Shown here in pieces: positions 1-10,215 of a stretch of DNA of 64,000 bases (within the stretch, counting starts at the first letter, position 1; each line of letters opens with the position of its first letter). The DNA is from Cepaea nemoralis (Eukaryota > Mollusca > Gastropoda > Stylommatophora > Helicidae): contig JACEFZ010011104.1 in assembly GCA_014155875.1 (NCBI GenBank), positions 543,501-607,500 on the forward strand, in the 5' to 3' direction. The notes beneath the pieces are model-generated. The model did not search any database. It saw nothing but the letters and a program-made list of their open reading frames with translations, and had not been told where the DNA came from. Both the position numbers and the translations under genes were made by a program.

Positions 1-405
1 AATTACCAAATGAACAATTTGCTTGTTTCAAGTAACAGTAATTCGTATTTCACGATATAAGGATGGTTAGATCGCAGAACTGTAGTGACATTTAGTTACA
101 CAGCGTGTGACAGATTCAGAGTCAGTATTGGACTATATCCATTTGTGGTGACCAGGTATCTGGATTATCAAAGAGCTACTGAAGGAAGTCAACACCTGGC
201 CGGAGTGAAACATCGTTTGGTGAGGTCATTGTGTACTGAGCTATGGTGATGTGTGGCCATTACTGGGATGATCAGACTTTGCTCCTGAGCTGTTCGGTCT
301 GAATCTGCAGAAACACTAGTGTATACTACATACATTCTACACATACACTTCGCACTTACATACACTTTTCTTCATTAAATTAATTTGTTATTAATTTTAG
401 AAGCT
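1..405. other. Unrecognised non-coding stretch
   Basis: I see no open frame, RNA gene or known repeat here. It precedes the point at which a 5'-truncated LINE begins. Several TGTGG and CAGAC motifs give it the look of an old interspersed repeat, but I cannot place it. Confidence 0.3.
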
Positions 406-410
406 AGAGT

Positions 411-1543
411 TTTGTGGTCAGAGATCTCCATAACATTTTTGTGGATGTTAAAAAGCCTTACGATAGTGTCCATAGGAATAGTATATGGAATGCTATGCAG
501 GAATTTGGAATACCAAGGAAGTTAATCAACATGACCAGACTATGCATGGAAGATACTTATAATATATTAACATATAAAGGCAGGAAATCAGACCCCTTCC
601 AAATAACATCTGGCTTGAAACAGGGTGATGCACTATCGCCGCTACTCTTCAATCTGGCTCTAGAGAAAGTTGTAAGGAAGGTAAAGGAGGAATGTGATAT
701 TGGAGGAACATCCAAGCTGCTTGGTTATGCAGATGATGTAGATATTATAGGACAAAGTGAACAAAAGACATTGGAAATATTGACTCACTTAAAGGAAAAA
801 GCCCAACAGATGGGGATGGTTATCAACCAAGATAAGACATAAAATATGGTAATTTCAAGAGATGGAATGGCTACAAACTCTGACCACATACAAATAGATA
901 ATATGACCATTAAAAGACGGAAACATACAAATACCTGGGTACAATCTTCAACTGCTCCAACATCATAAGGGAAGAAATACAAACTAGAATCAACTCTGGA
1001 AATAAGATATACTATGCACTACAACATCTACTAAAATCAAAGGCGCTATCTCGTAACACCAAAATCACAATATACAAAACACTGATCAGACCAGTTGTGC
1101 TGTATGGCTCTGAAACCTGGAGTACAACGAAAGGAGACGAAACCTTGTTACAAACCTTTGAGAACAAAATTTTAAGACGCATCTTTGGACCCATTAGGGA
1201 TACACAAAGTGGAGAGTGGAAAAGAAGAAGTAACAAAGACATTTATGATCTGTTTAAGTCCCCGCTAATCACTGGTATCATGAAGTCTAATAGACTACAA
1301 TGGCTGGAGCATATAGAAAGAATGGAAGATAATAGGGAAACAAAACTCGCTTACACTCAGGAAATAAATGACCGTAGACCCCGAGGTAGACCAAGAAGGC
1401 GGTGGAGAGATAATACATATACCGACCTACAAGCACTTGGAATCAACGACTGGCAAGAGAAGGTCCACCAGAGAGACGAATAGAAACGGATTGTATCTGC
1501 AGCAAAGAACCTCAATGGCTCGGAACGCTGAAGAAGAAGAAGA
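411..1543 (+). pseudogene. 5'-truncated LINE, reverse transcriptase to 3' tail (copy 1)
   Basis: Remnant of a non-LTR retrotransposon ORF2, which would copy its own RNA into nuclear DNA. The sequence enters at RT motif A (LHNIFVDVKKPYDSVHR), followed by motif B (GLKQGDALSPLLFN), motif C (LGYADDVDII) and the C-terminal region with GRPRRRW. The frame is open at 414-842, then a stop replaces a codon that the second copy (16.8 kb) reads as Glu. A frameshift follows near 920, and the end reopens at 1097-1483. The element finishes in (GAA)n after a conserved NGSER-stop. Missing 5' sequence is usual for target-primed reverse transcription. The clade is uncertain (endonuclease-reverse transcriptase type). 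Certain as a LINE, non-functional. Confidence 0.88.
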
Positions 1544-1592
1544 GTTGTGTGGTATGTTGTGTTGGAGAAGAATGAGAGGGGGCATGGTCCAG

Positions 1593-1593
<1 letters not shown>

Positions 1594-1685
<92 letters not shown>

Positions 1686-1700
1686 GGGGGGGGGGGGGGT
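1594..1700. repeat. (GA)n microsatellite followed by G-tract
   Basis: About 88 bp of GA dinucleotides with few interruptions, then a run of about 15 G. It starts about 50 bp beyond the (GAA)n tail of the LINE, so it may have grown from a purine-rich retrotransposon tail. Confidence 0.9.
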
Positions 1701-2750
1701 CCAGTGACTGACGGGGTGCTGTGGACGGAAATATAGTGGATTCTCCAGAATAATGATAAGGGGTTAAAAGAATGTGGGTGTTGATTCCCCTCACCCCAGG
1801 GACGACACTAAAGAATTACGACACCTACATACCATACTATCTATACGTGTAATAGTTCATGCTATCCTGAAAAGCAAAAGCAAAATAATGCAAACATTAA
1901 CACTATACGTTTGCGCCTTGTCAATAATTATTGCTCAAGATTGTATAAAACGGAGCTAAAAGTACATTCATTCAACATGTCTGTGAATAATAGTTTGCTG
2001 CCAAACAGAAGTGCTGAAACAAAGGAGGACTGCTTTTGCATGTTAATGTTAATAGATAAATACCTAAACGTAAAAATGGCTAGTGTGTATATTACATTAT
2101 CACTATTATCATCGTTCGAAATATCATGATCATCATCGTCCTGAATCAGGTCTCTTGATGATCATGATCAGTAGATGATCTCGTATTACCTACATGTTGT
2201 TTCACATTCATCCATCAACATTGGTTCATATACAGCACGGCCACACTCTTTTTCTCACTGCAATTGAGAGCATGTTGGTGGTGAGTAAGGTATTTCATTT
2301 TATAAACGACTACCAGTGTCATGGAAATCCTTTTCCTGATCTCTACAAGACATCTTCGACCAAATTTTTATAATTCTAACAAGATGGTTGTGCCGATTCA
2401 CATGTTTAAGAATGTCCCCATTTACTTGGTAGTTGCGTGTATTTCTTCCTGAAGATCAACAACATGTCTCTTTTTCTACAATTTAATTATAACGCTAGCT
2501 GATTGCTGTTTACAGTTAGCTTATACTCTAAGCGCTTCAGATCCTGTACATCGTCTACAATGAATACCATATCAAATAATATTTAATGTTGGTGATGTTA
2601 TGTCCTTTTGATTGCAATAGCTCTCATACGAGCATGTTCCAAATTTAGTATACTATTTTTACGAAGTATGCTTGGAAATTAATGGACATTATATCCTTTC
2701 GCACACATCTATTGGTCAGCGTTATGTCATATTGATCATCTTACCAACAG
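1701..2750. other. AT-rich stretch with no recognisable gene
   Basis: Only short chance ORFs occur. ATCATGATCATCATCG near 2126 and GATGATCATGATC near 2157 form a small imperfect palindrome. From about 2380 to 2700 it vaguely resembles the antisense of a decayed LINE 3' region, but I could not confirm an amino-acid match. Confidence 0.3.
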
Positions 2751-2751
2751 T

Positions 2752-3444
2752 TCAGATGAGACCAAATTGAACAGCTACGTTCTTGAAAAAGTCAACAGCT
2801 TCACACACCTAGGAAGCAAAATGACATCCACAGGGGACTCAACACCAGAAATATCATCTAGAATCGCACTGGCATCTAGTGCCTTCAATAAACTGTCAAA
2901 CATCTGGAAGTCAAAGACACTCAGCAAACACACAAAACTTAAAATCTTCAACTCTTGTGTGATTCCAGTGCTAACGTATGGATGTGAAAGTTGGAAATCA
3001 ACGGTAGCTTTAGATAAAAAATTAGACAATTTTGAGAACAAATGTCTTAGAAGACTTCTAAACATCCACTGGACAGACTTCAGAACCAATTCGCAAATAA
3101 GACAAGAGACTAAGCAAGATACAGTATCCAATTTCATAAGAAGACGCCGTTGGAACTACATCGGCCATGTACTCAGAATGGACAAGACAAGACTCCCCTA
3201 CCAAGCCCTCATATGGTCACCGGTAGGGAAAAGAAAACGGGGAAGACCAAGAGAGACCCTGCGTAGAACCATCATTAGAGAAGGCTCATTCAATGGCCAA
3301 GTAAATATCCAAGATCTACAACAGATAGCAGCGAACCGCCAAGCATGGAGAGACAGGACTTCTGCCCTATGCGCCGCCTTAGGCTCAAGAGGAAAGACTA
3401 AACTAAACTATGTCATATTTTGCATTAATCCGTTGTCAGAGTGA
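2752..3444 (+). pseudogene. LINE ORF2 C-terminal fragment
   Basis: An open 225-residue frame without its RT core: the post-RT region of a non-LTR retrotransposon. Visible markers in order are VNSFTHLGSKM, the thumb-like KTLSKHTKLKIFNSC, VLTYGCESW, a FENKCLRRLLNIHW block, RRRRWNYIGHVLRM, GKRKRGRPRETLRRT and a terminal WRDRTSALCA. This arrangement is common at the 3' end of I/Nimb-like and related LINEs in invertebrates. It lacks motifs A-C and any start context, so it is a 5'-truncated insertion. The ATG at 2767 is internal and not a true start. It is a different family from the fragments at 0.4 and 16.8 kb. Confidence 0.85.
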
Positions 3445-3540
3445 CACAAGGGAAACAAATAAAATGCCGTAACGATTTAAATCCGGATGACAGTGCTATC
3501 TAATATTCTGAGGACATTGTTCACTATACTTTACGGAGGT

Positions 3541-3830
3541 CTGCATGGCCGAATGGATAAGAGCGCCCGTTCTTAAACATCCGGTGTACTGATGTCGAGG
3601 AAGTGGGTTCAACCCCTACACCATTCAGAAGGACTAAAATAATGAATTCTCGCCCTTGACTTGAAGAAAACAATTACATGTGCCTCTGAAGTCGGAGTGG
3701 ATTCGTCTGATGGCGAGGGACATTGGTAATAAGGAGCGCTAATCCATATGCACAATTCAGTCCGGTATACTAGAAGTAGTAGCCTAAGCTTGAGTTCAAA
3801 GCCAGCTAATGTTGAAGAATTAAACTATAA
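3541..3830 (+). mobile_element. tRNA-derived SINE (copy 1)
   Basis: The head resembles a tRNA with an RNA polymerase III promoter: A box TGGCCGAATGG at 3546-3556 and B box GGTTCAACCCC at 3606-3616, 50 bp apart. The body (CTCGCCCTTGACTTG..., then TAAGCTTGAGTTCAAAGCC) matches the repeat at 9.36-9.57 kb. B-box decay (CG to CA) and the unrelated body separate it from a functional tRNA. Confidence 0.7.
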
Positions 3831-3869
3831 TTGATGGTTGCTACCGAGGCATTGGAGAGAACTATATCA

Positions 3870-4270
3870 GACAACATATAATGTACTAACTTACCACAAC
3901 TGACCTCGACATACCCTAACCAAAACTGACCAAGATATGAATTTGCTAACACTGGGTAACATGTACAAACTGACCACGATATGAATGAACTTACAACTAC
4001 TGACGACGAAGACATGACCTTACCAAAACTGCTGACGAAGACATGCACTTGCCAAAATGGGATACATTTGTAAGACATTAGGGTCACTTATGTATGAGTT
4101 ATTGGGTACTATGGTGTGGGATACATTATGTATGACCTCGGGGACACTTCTTTATTAGGTGAGGGATACTTCTGTTCGTTATGAGGAAGACATGTGGACT
4201 TAGGGCCACTTCTGTATATAGTGAGGAAGACGTGACTGAACCAGTGGACACAGTTGTGAGAATAAGTGGG
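3870..4270. repeat. Degenerate tandem-repeat-like region
   Basis: Phrases such as ACTGACCACGATATGAA, ACCAAAACTGACC and GACGAAGACATG recur at irregular spacing. After about 4080 a second set (GGGACACTTCTGTAT, GAGGAAGACATG) recurs. It looks like a decayed minisatellite. No gene is visible. Confidence 0.45.
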
Positions 4271-4299
4271 TAAGTTAGCTAGTTAAGTTAGTTAGTTAG

Positions 4300-7015
4300 T
4301 CGACAGATCATCCTCATTCCACATCGAACCATTCAGTCCATAAGTGCTCGGATCCCCTCCTCAGCAAATCCCGCAGCGTGTAGCGGTTAATGACACCAGT
4401 TCTGTGTTGGTTTATCAGTCTTCTTTGGCTTCCTGCGTAGTGTTCTTGTTTGGCCACCCCTCTTTTAATTTGCTGTTCTCGCAGTCTGGCCATGGTTGTA
4501 GATTCACAGTCATTACATGGTTCTCGCAAAACTCTTACTTCTCGTAGAGCATTCAGAATGTCAGAATGTCAGCCTTTTCCATGGCGCGTCCGCCTTCCAC
4601 AGTAGCGTTAAATGCGAGCTTGTAAGCCCGCTCATGTCCTTGTACTCCCGCATGCCCTGGCACGAAGATGAAACTAATCTTTGCCAGCCGAGACCGCTCC
4701 AGAGACAGCAACCATTCTCTTCGGATTCCCCCCCCCCCCGTCCCCATCTCTATCCTCTTGAGCATATTCATTGAGTCGCTAAGGAAACATGCCCTAATGA
4801 ATGTCTGTGCCTAGAGCCATGTTATTGCTTTACTTACTGCCATGACTTCCATAGTCAGGCTACTTGTGATCTCAGCAAAAGCACCAGAGTCCTCCTTCAC
4901 AATTCTTCCTCCGTCCTGAGCCGTAAAGGCCCATGAGCTTCTCACATATCGGACGACCGACACATCTGTGTAGATGACAGCATCACCGTCTAGCGAATTC
5001 TCGAAAATCAGCGCTTGTACTTCCGCCTCCAGGGCAACCGTGTTTTTTCTTGTCTGCATTTTCTGTCTAGTTGGATGCAAACTGAAAAGGATGTGCAGAA
5101 ATCTGTTGGCACTTGTACCAACTCCTCGCCAGGTTCTAAGTCCTCAAGTGAACACACATGTTGAAGAATGTCTTCGGCTTGACCCATCCACGACCGTCCT
5201 CTTTTTAACCTGCTGCCCTTCACCTTCATAATTTCACTATGCAGTGGATGTTGTGTGTTTGCGTTAACTCTGAGGTAGGCGCGAACTCTGCAGACTTGTA
5301 TTTTGTTTTCAATGGTTGGGAAATCAAGAAGGTAGCGCATCGCCTTGCATGCTGTATCTCGTGTATATCCAAGAATAATGCACATAGCTTCATTCTGTAT
5401 CTTTTCCATCTTTTCTATCTGCTTACGGAGTCAGGATTGCCAACGCATACGCAACAACGGACATGACCAGCCCCTCTTATAGAAGACACAGATGGCGCTG
5501 TTCACAGTTTGCTGCCGCCATCACACGCATCGTAGCCAACCCCCGCTTGGCCTTTGTTATCACCTAGTCTATGTGCTCATTATAAGCAAGACTTCGATCA
5601 AACCGTATACCCAGGTAATTCACTGCCTGCGTTCTTTCCACCGTCTCTGAACACAGATTTACAGTTGGTGTTGGAGTGTTGACAGTATGATTATTCATCG
5701 AGAACCAAGTCACTGTTGCCTTTGTTGGGTTGACCATTGCCCCAGCTTCATCACACCAAGTACTTATGCCACTGAGTTCGGTTTGAAGTTCCACTACAAC
5801 TTGATCTCTATCCTTACCCTGCCTATACACTAAAACATCGTCGGCATATGACAATGTCCTACCAGGTCCAGTGATCTGCTCACTGGTTATTCTCACTGTG
5901 TAGTTGTTGAACAGTACCGGAGATAATGGTGATCCCTGTGGTAGGCCAGGATATATTGTTGTTGGTTCCGAAGTCCAACTGCCACATCTAAAAACTACGT
6001 TCCGTTGGAAGAGGGCTGCAGCGATCCAACTAAGGAGGAATGGACTTTTTTTTAGTTCAAGTAGCTGAAGCAAACATCCCTTGAAACAAGTAAAGAGCTT
6101 CAAGTACCTAGGAAGTATAATATAATCAAATGGCAGATCAGAAGACGAGATCGAAAATAGGTGCAATAAGGCAAATCAACTCATTGGACAAATGGCACCA
6201 ATACTAAAGAACAAACATGTATCAATAACTACTAAGAAAGCACTTTACAACACAATCTTCCTACCAACTTTGTGCTACCAATGCCAAACCTGGACAATGA
6301 CAGAAAAAGAGAAAAGAAAAATCACAACAACAGAAATGAGGTTCCTGAGAAGAATACTCAACGTATCAAGAAGAGGTAAGATCAGAAATGAAGAAATCAG
6401 GACTAAAGTGGGGGTTAAAGCTGCTCTAGATTTTATTAGAAAGCAGCAAGTCAAATGGTTTGGCCATGCAAGTAGGTTACCAGTCAACAGCATGCCACAA
6501 CAAGCAATGATGTACAGACCAGATGGAATCAGAGGAAGAGGCCGACCACGTAAACGTTGAACGGAGGGAATAACAGAATCCATGGGAATGTCGGTATACG
6601 AAGCCCATAACCGGGCACTCTCACGAAATTTATACTTCACCTCGACACCGCAAGGTACAAGAGGAACATGATGAGATGCGAGTAGCTGAAGCATTAAGAG
6701 ATCCAATGGTACTCTGCTGTATGCGTCCTCAAGATCAATCGTTGCAGCAAAGGTTTCAATGCATGAGTGGAAACCTTCATAGACATCATGGGCAAAAACT
6801 GCTGCATTGGTCCTGGTTTCTCTTTTTGGACTGTACCCAAAACAGGGTAGGTGGGAACACACCTTGCCTCTCTAGCTGGCTTGATATTTTCCTGGCAATT
6901 AACTTCTCCGGCAGCTTGCCTATTGTATTCTGCATGGTTATAACTCGATATCCCTGAATTTTTGTGTGGTCTTTGCCTGGCTTCGGCAAGGGAATCAGAT
7001 AAGTGGGCAAGTTGT
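4300..7015 (-). pseudogene. Jockey-type LINE ORF2 with RNase H, interrupted
   Basis: Read on the minus strand, it begins at an RT entry block (LPKPGKDHTKIQGYRVITM, 7010-6950). RT motif A is recognisable as ATIDLEDAYSRVP near 6740, motif B as GLPQGSPLSPVLFN near 5935, and motif C as LSYADDVLVYRQGKDRD near 5845. RT homology continues to about 5560, a decayed middle follows, and then an RNase H domain with IYTDVSVVRYVRSSWAF near 4980 and FVPGHAGVQGHERA near 4650. The 3' end lies near 4300. A second LINE sits inside it at 6073-6680; across that insertion the outer frame continues exactly. Many stops and frameshifts make it dead. The relative at 11.8-12.9 kb has the same domain order and a better-kept RNase H. 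Confidence 0.85.
6060..6693 (+). mobile_element. Nested LINE 3' fragment with exact 13-bp TSD
   Basis: A plus-strand LINE fragment (6073-6680) is flanked by identical copies of AGTAGCTGAAGCA at 6060-6072 and 6681-6693. It encodes the post-RT region: TTKKALYNTIFLPTLCYQ, a ...TTEMRFLRRILN block, VKWFGHASRL and GIRGRGRPRKR, open from 6192 to a stop at 6560, with homology running on in the same region to about 6650. The 3' end is ATG-rich (AACATGATGAGATG). Removing the insert and one TSD copy leaves the surrounding minus-strand RT frame uninterrupted, so this insertion postdates the outer element. Confidence 0.9.
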
Positions 7016-7019
7016 AGGA

Positions 7020-8165
7020 GAAAGTTAGTATGTTTGTAAATTGTGAAATTAAGTATGTAAGTTGACAAGATGTGTTAGGTAATCTTTATTTGATGTTCAG
7101 GTCATCTTTATTTTAGTGGTTAGGCCAACTTTTTTTGTTGTTTGTGACATATTTAATTAATGTTTACGTTGTTTCGGTAATCAAATTACATACGACAAAT
7201 AGCATACCTTTTAGTGGCAGAATAGAAGAAAGTGTTGAAGGGATGATTGAAATTAGTTGATGATGTGAAATGAAAAAGTATTGAAACTGCAGCTAATTTG
7301 AAGAAATACACCTAGACACTAATACTGGGAGAGTTGATGAATTATTTGATGAGCAATGGTAAATTGATGACAGGTGGATCAATGAAACTTATGGAATAGA
7401 GGCCATGTGCCGTGTTTTGCCAAGCCTGATCTGTGATACAATTCTTCTAAACGTTGATTTCTAGTATATGTTAAATTTCTAAAGCTATGATTCTATAGAT
7501 TTAATCATGTGCTTTCACGCCCAAAGATGATAAGGTAACGGATCATCAGTGCCGTTAGCACCTTATGCCCAATGATACGCAAAGTGTGGAAACATGATTT
7601 TTACTTTATTGTCTTAGCTGCTCACTGTGGAAAACATAATCTCGATACTGCTCGGAATTGATCCCTAACGTTTGTCTTTACAATCTAACTAAAGGATGCG
7701 GGCGCGTTATTGCAGCTGATAGGGGCATACAATGATAATGCCATGAACGCATTGGGACTAGGGTTGTATGCCTAACAGAGTACAGACTGGCCACCTGTCC
7801 ATCCTTGCAGTTATACCTTCAAAATGTGATGAACCTAACCAATCGTGGACTGGCCAAAGTGTCAGTTTGCCCGATAGCAAGTGGGCACGATGTGACCCAC
7901 TAATAAAATGGGCCCCTTTAAATAATTGACAATAAACCTACAATAAACTGTTGATGAAATTTCAGTCCTGGCAGCCGATATGTTTAGACTCGCTCCCCTG
8001 TTCACGTGAAAGATCCAAAGCAGTTTCCTGCTTCCGAACATGTTTCTGTAACAATAAGTTATAAGATAACGATAGCTTGATGTTATGCTGCTTCCCTCCA
8101 TGCTGGCACATTGCCGTATTGACAGACTCTATTTTGATACACTGAGCTTTAAAAAGGCATAATAA
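7020..8165. other. Non-coding stretch, no recognisable feature
   Basis: AT-rich with weak TAAGT and AAGTTAG repetition near 7000-7090. The minus-strand ORF at 7862-8101 has no recognisable motif. By position this could be intron of the chitinase-like gene whose exons lie at 8.7-10.1 kb, but no further exon of that family is evident to me here. Confidence 0.3.
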
Positions 8166-8169
8166 CTAC

Positions 8170-8630
8170 AAAAGATGGCTGAAACCAAGAACGGATTTAG
8201 ACTTCTCCATAGCACAAAGTCTGGGCTGAATTATAGAGACCATGTGTCGCCCATGCAGCATGATCCCGTTGTTGGCTTGACTAGATTACTTAAGAGGAAA
8301 TGTAAAATCATTACATCTGGAACAAGACAAGCTGCAGAAGCTGCCAAATCAGCAAAGCACTACTTTAAATATCCACCTGTCGGATCTTCGATCCTAGACC
8401 AGTTGCCGACCAAGGCTAAGGACTTTTCTGCTCCGCCATGATGTTTAGTCTTTAAGCTGCATTGCCTCGCACCATAATCAGCCTGTACTCTCCGATTTGC
8501 GCTCCTCCACGATTAAGCCGTTGGCAAAGTGTAGTGCTGCGTTTGGTGAGCACCGTCCAATATTTGGCACTAACAGGAAGCAGGTAGCATCATCTACTCT
8601 TATACTACAGTTGCTTAGCCAAATCTCGAT
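8170..8630 (+). repeat. Unclassified interspersed repeat, copy 1 of 3
   Basis: About 450 bp shared with 60.08-60.51 kb (same orientation) and 30.88-31.25 kb (inverted). Shared landmarks include CTCCATAGCACAAA, GTAGAGACCATGTGT-like text, ACAAGACAAG(C/T)TGCAGAAGCTGCC, TCTTCGATCCTxGxCCAGTTGCC and GCATTxCCTCGCACCA. The copies differ substantially by eye. No transposase motif or pol III box is evident, so it may be a non-autonomous element or part of a larger one. Confidence 0.75.
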
Positions 8631-8717
8631 CTTTCGTCACGCCAAACAGAAAGCGAGGACATATAAATATAAAGTAAGAAACATCCCATGTGCTATGCGT
8701 ATCTAATGATCTCTTAC

Positions 8718-8848
8718 TTGACTAGATTAGGCAGAGTCTCTCCATATCCCTCATCAATCAGGTCTCGACGTGGAGGCATACCAATTGTCAGGAGTAGTCG
8801 AGGATCTTCATTGGCGGCAGCATCCTCGTCGAAAGCGGCTCTCAAGTC
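8718..8848 (-). CDS. Chitinase-like (GH18) gene, exon n+1
   Basis: A 131-bp exon hidden below ORF-size cut-offs. Read on the minus strand from 8848, it encodes DLRAAFDEDAAANEDPRLLL, then TIGMPPRRDLIDEGYGE and TLPNLV. This is the stretch that follows the GH18 signature strand in chitinases and chitinase-like proteins (LRxAFexeAxxxgxpRLLLTxxVxA...IdxGYdxxxLxkylD). An AG acceptor lies at 8850-8849 and a GTAAGA donor starts at 8717. It begins in phase 0, matching the phase-0 end of the exon at 9895-10132. It ends two bases into a codon (phase 2), the same class as the entry phase of that upstream exon. The reading frame is undamaged. The following exon, expected to carry the MTYD-like strand, was not found in the window. 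Confidence 0.78.
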
Positions 8849-8929
8849 CTTGTGTGGGTGCGATAAAACGACACTACTTGCATTGGATACTCATAATGTA
8901 GTGCTGTAGTTATCACACCATATTCAAAA

Positions 8930-9350
8930 TATGCAATATACTAATCACTCAATGATACCACTATTTATGTTTTCATTAATTGTCACAACAATATGGTACA
9001 TGGTAATATAGTTAATTATGTTTTCATATTGGATATCAAAATAATATGATACATGGTAGAGAAAAGGTAGAGGGACTTAGAAAACATTGTTGATCCCCAA
9101 CATGAAGTTGATGAAGGTAAATTAAGCGCCCTGCTCTTCTCAAATATAAAATTGGTAAGATATTAAGGTAGATAGTCTGCACCATAAACTGTATTTGTTA
9201 CACTCTTGTGGGGACTATAGTGGTATTTGTCATACTCTAAGCACTCAAGGACACTAAAACATATGAATCTTTAATTGTATATCACCTACAGTGAAGTGAG
9301 AAAATAGCAACGATTATTAACATTCAATGTAGCGAAATCATATGCGTGAT
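8930..9350. other. AT-rich intronic sequence
   Basis: Lies between two minus-strand exons of the chitinase-like gene. It contains an imperfect direct repeat: AATATGGTACATGGTAATATAG near 8990 and AATATGATACATGGTAGAG near 9043. I see nothing else. Confidence 0.4.
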
Positions 9351-9354
9351 AGCA

Positions 9355-9575
9355 CGTATATGGGTTACCAGTCGCATAAATTTGTTGATAGCGAGGTAGC
9401 GAGTTCAACCCCTACACCGTTAGCTGGACTACAATGTTGACTTCTCGTCCTTGACTTGGAGACGTAAATTACAAGTTTGCCTGATGGTCTGGGACGCTGG
9501 TCAATGGAAAAGTTAACCACATGTAACAATCAGTCCATTGTGACTAAGCTCGAGTTGAAATCGAGGGAACGAAGA
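9355..9575 (+). mobile_element. tRNA-derived SINE (copy 2, 5' part eroded)
   Basis: Shares the B-box region (GAGTTCAACCCCTACACC), CTTCTCGTCCTTGACTTGGAGA and the closing TAAGCTCGAGTTGAAATCGA with the copy at 3.54-3.83 kb. The A-box half is unrecognisable. It lies in the intron of the chitinase-like gene, antisense to it. Confidence 0.6.
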
Positions 9576-9654
9576 AATAAGTGAACTATTGAGTGAAATT
9601 TAATTATTTAGAAAATGGCACAAGAGCCTATTTCGTGTAGCATCTGTATAAGGT

Positions 9655-9893
9655 GAGAGTCTCGGTAGCGTAGCGGCTAGACATTCGGCTGCTGACCAGG
9701 TAGCCATGATATCGACCCGCAGCTGTTCGGCATTTTAAAAATTGTCCTGGCATCCCAGACTGGCCCAGCCTTCAATTAGTAGTAAGAATGTTATGGGAAG
9801 TAAAGGCCGCCGACGTAATACTGAGCACATCGCCACCGAGTGCCGTCTGGCCGATAATAATGTGTGCCTAGCTTTACTTTACTTATTTACTTA
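9655..9893 (+). mobile_element. SINE-like insertion ending at a splice donor
   Basis: Starts with a tRNA-like head (TCTCGGTAGCGTAGCGGCTAGACATT... then ATATCGACCC), continues with a body, and ends in a TTTAC/TTTACTTA-rich tail. On the minus strand that tail supplies the GTAAGTAAATAAGTAAAG immediately after the chitinase-like exon. The tRNA resemblance is moderate: a TRGY-type A box is not clear and the B box is decayed. Confidence 0.5.
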
Positions 9894-9894
9894 C

Positions 9895-10132
9895 CTTTAT
9901 AAGATCAAAACGATGAGATTTAAACTCAGCTGTAGGATTATGCCACGATAATTCCATTCCGTCAAAGCCTTTCTCTATCAGAAAGGCCGTTATATGCCTT
10001 GCAAAGATTTTCCTTTTCTCGGCATCTTTTGACATGGCTTCCATAGCTGTATAGTTTGCCTCGGCCCCACCTATTGAAACGAGGACCTTCGACTCTGGGA
10101 AAGTTTGCTTCCATAACGCAACACTATCAAAC
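9895..10132 (-). CDS. Chitinase-like (GH18) gene, exon n
   Basis: Minus-strand exon of 238 bp. The acceptor is a pyrimidine-rich tract ending CTTTCTGTCAG, and the donor is AAG|GTAAGT. It encodes one base closing a codon plus 79 residues: FDSVALWKQTFPESKVLVSI begins it, then GGAEANY, then KIFARHITAFLIEKGFDGME and LSWHNP. KVLVSIGG and FDGxxLxW are the two conserved GH18 barrel strands. In active chitinases the second strand reads DxxDxDxE. Here it is D-G-M-E-L-S-W-H, so the catalytic Glu is His and two Asp are changed. The product is therefore expected to be a non-catalytic chitin-binding or secreted chitinase-like protein, as in the mammalian chi-lectins. Upstream exons (signal peptide, first strands) were not found. 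Confidence 0.85.
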
Positions 10133-10215
10133 CTGACAGAAAGACCACAGAGAAAAGGTGTAGCGTCAACCAGGAAAAAATATTGCAAGCAGATTTTATT
10201 TAATGTGTCAAGCTG

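Noticed and set aside
3546..3616. Functional tRNA gene (also at 54,516 and 51,735)
   Set aside because: A and B boxes are present, but acceptor stem pairing and anticodon arm are not convincing, and bodies continue as SINEs.
7862..8101. Minus-strand ORF as the next chitinase-like exon
   Set aside because: A possible acceptor exists, but the translation lacks the expected YLDFxxxMTYDxHG strand.
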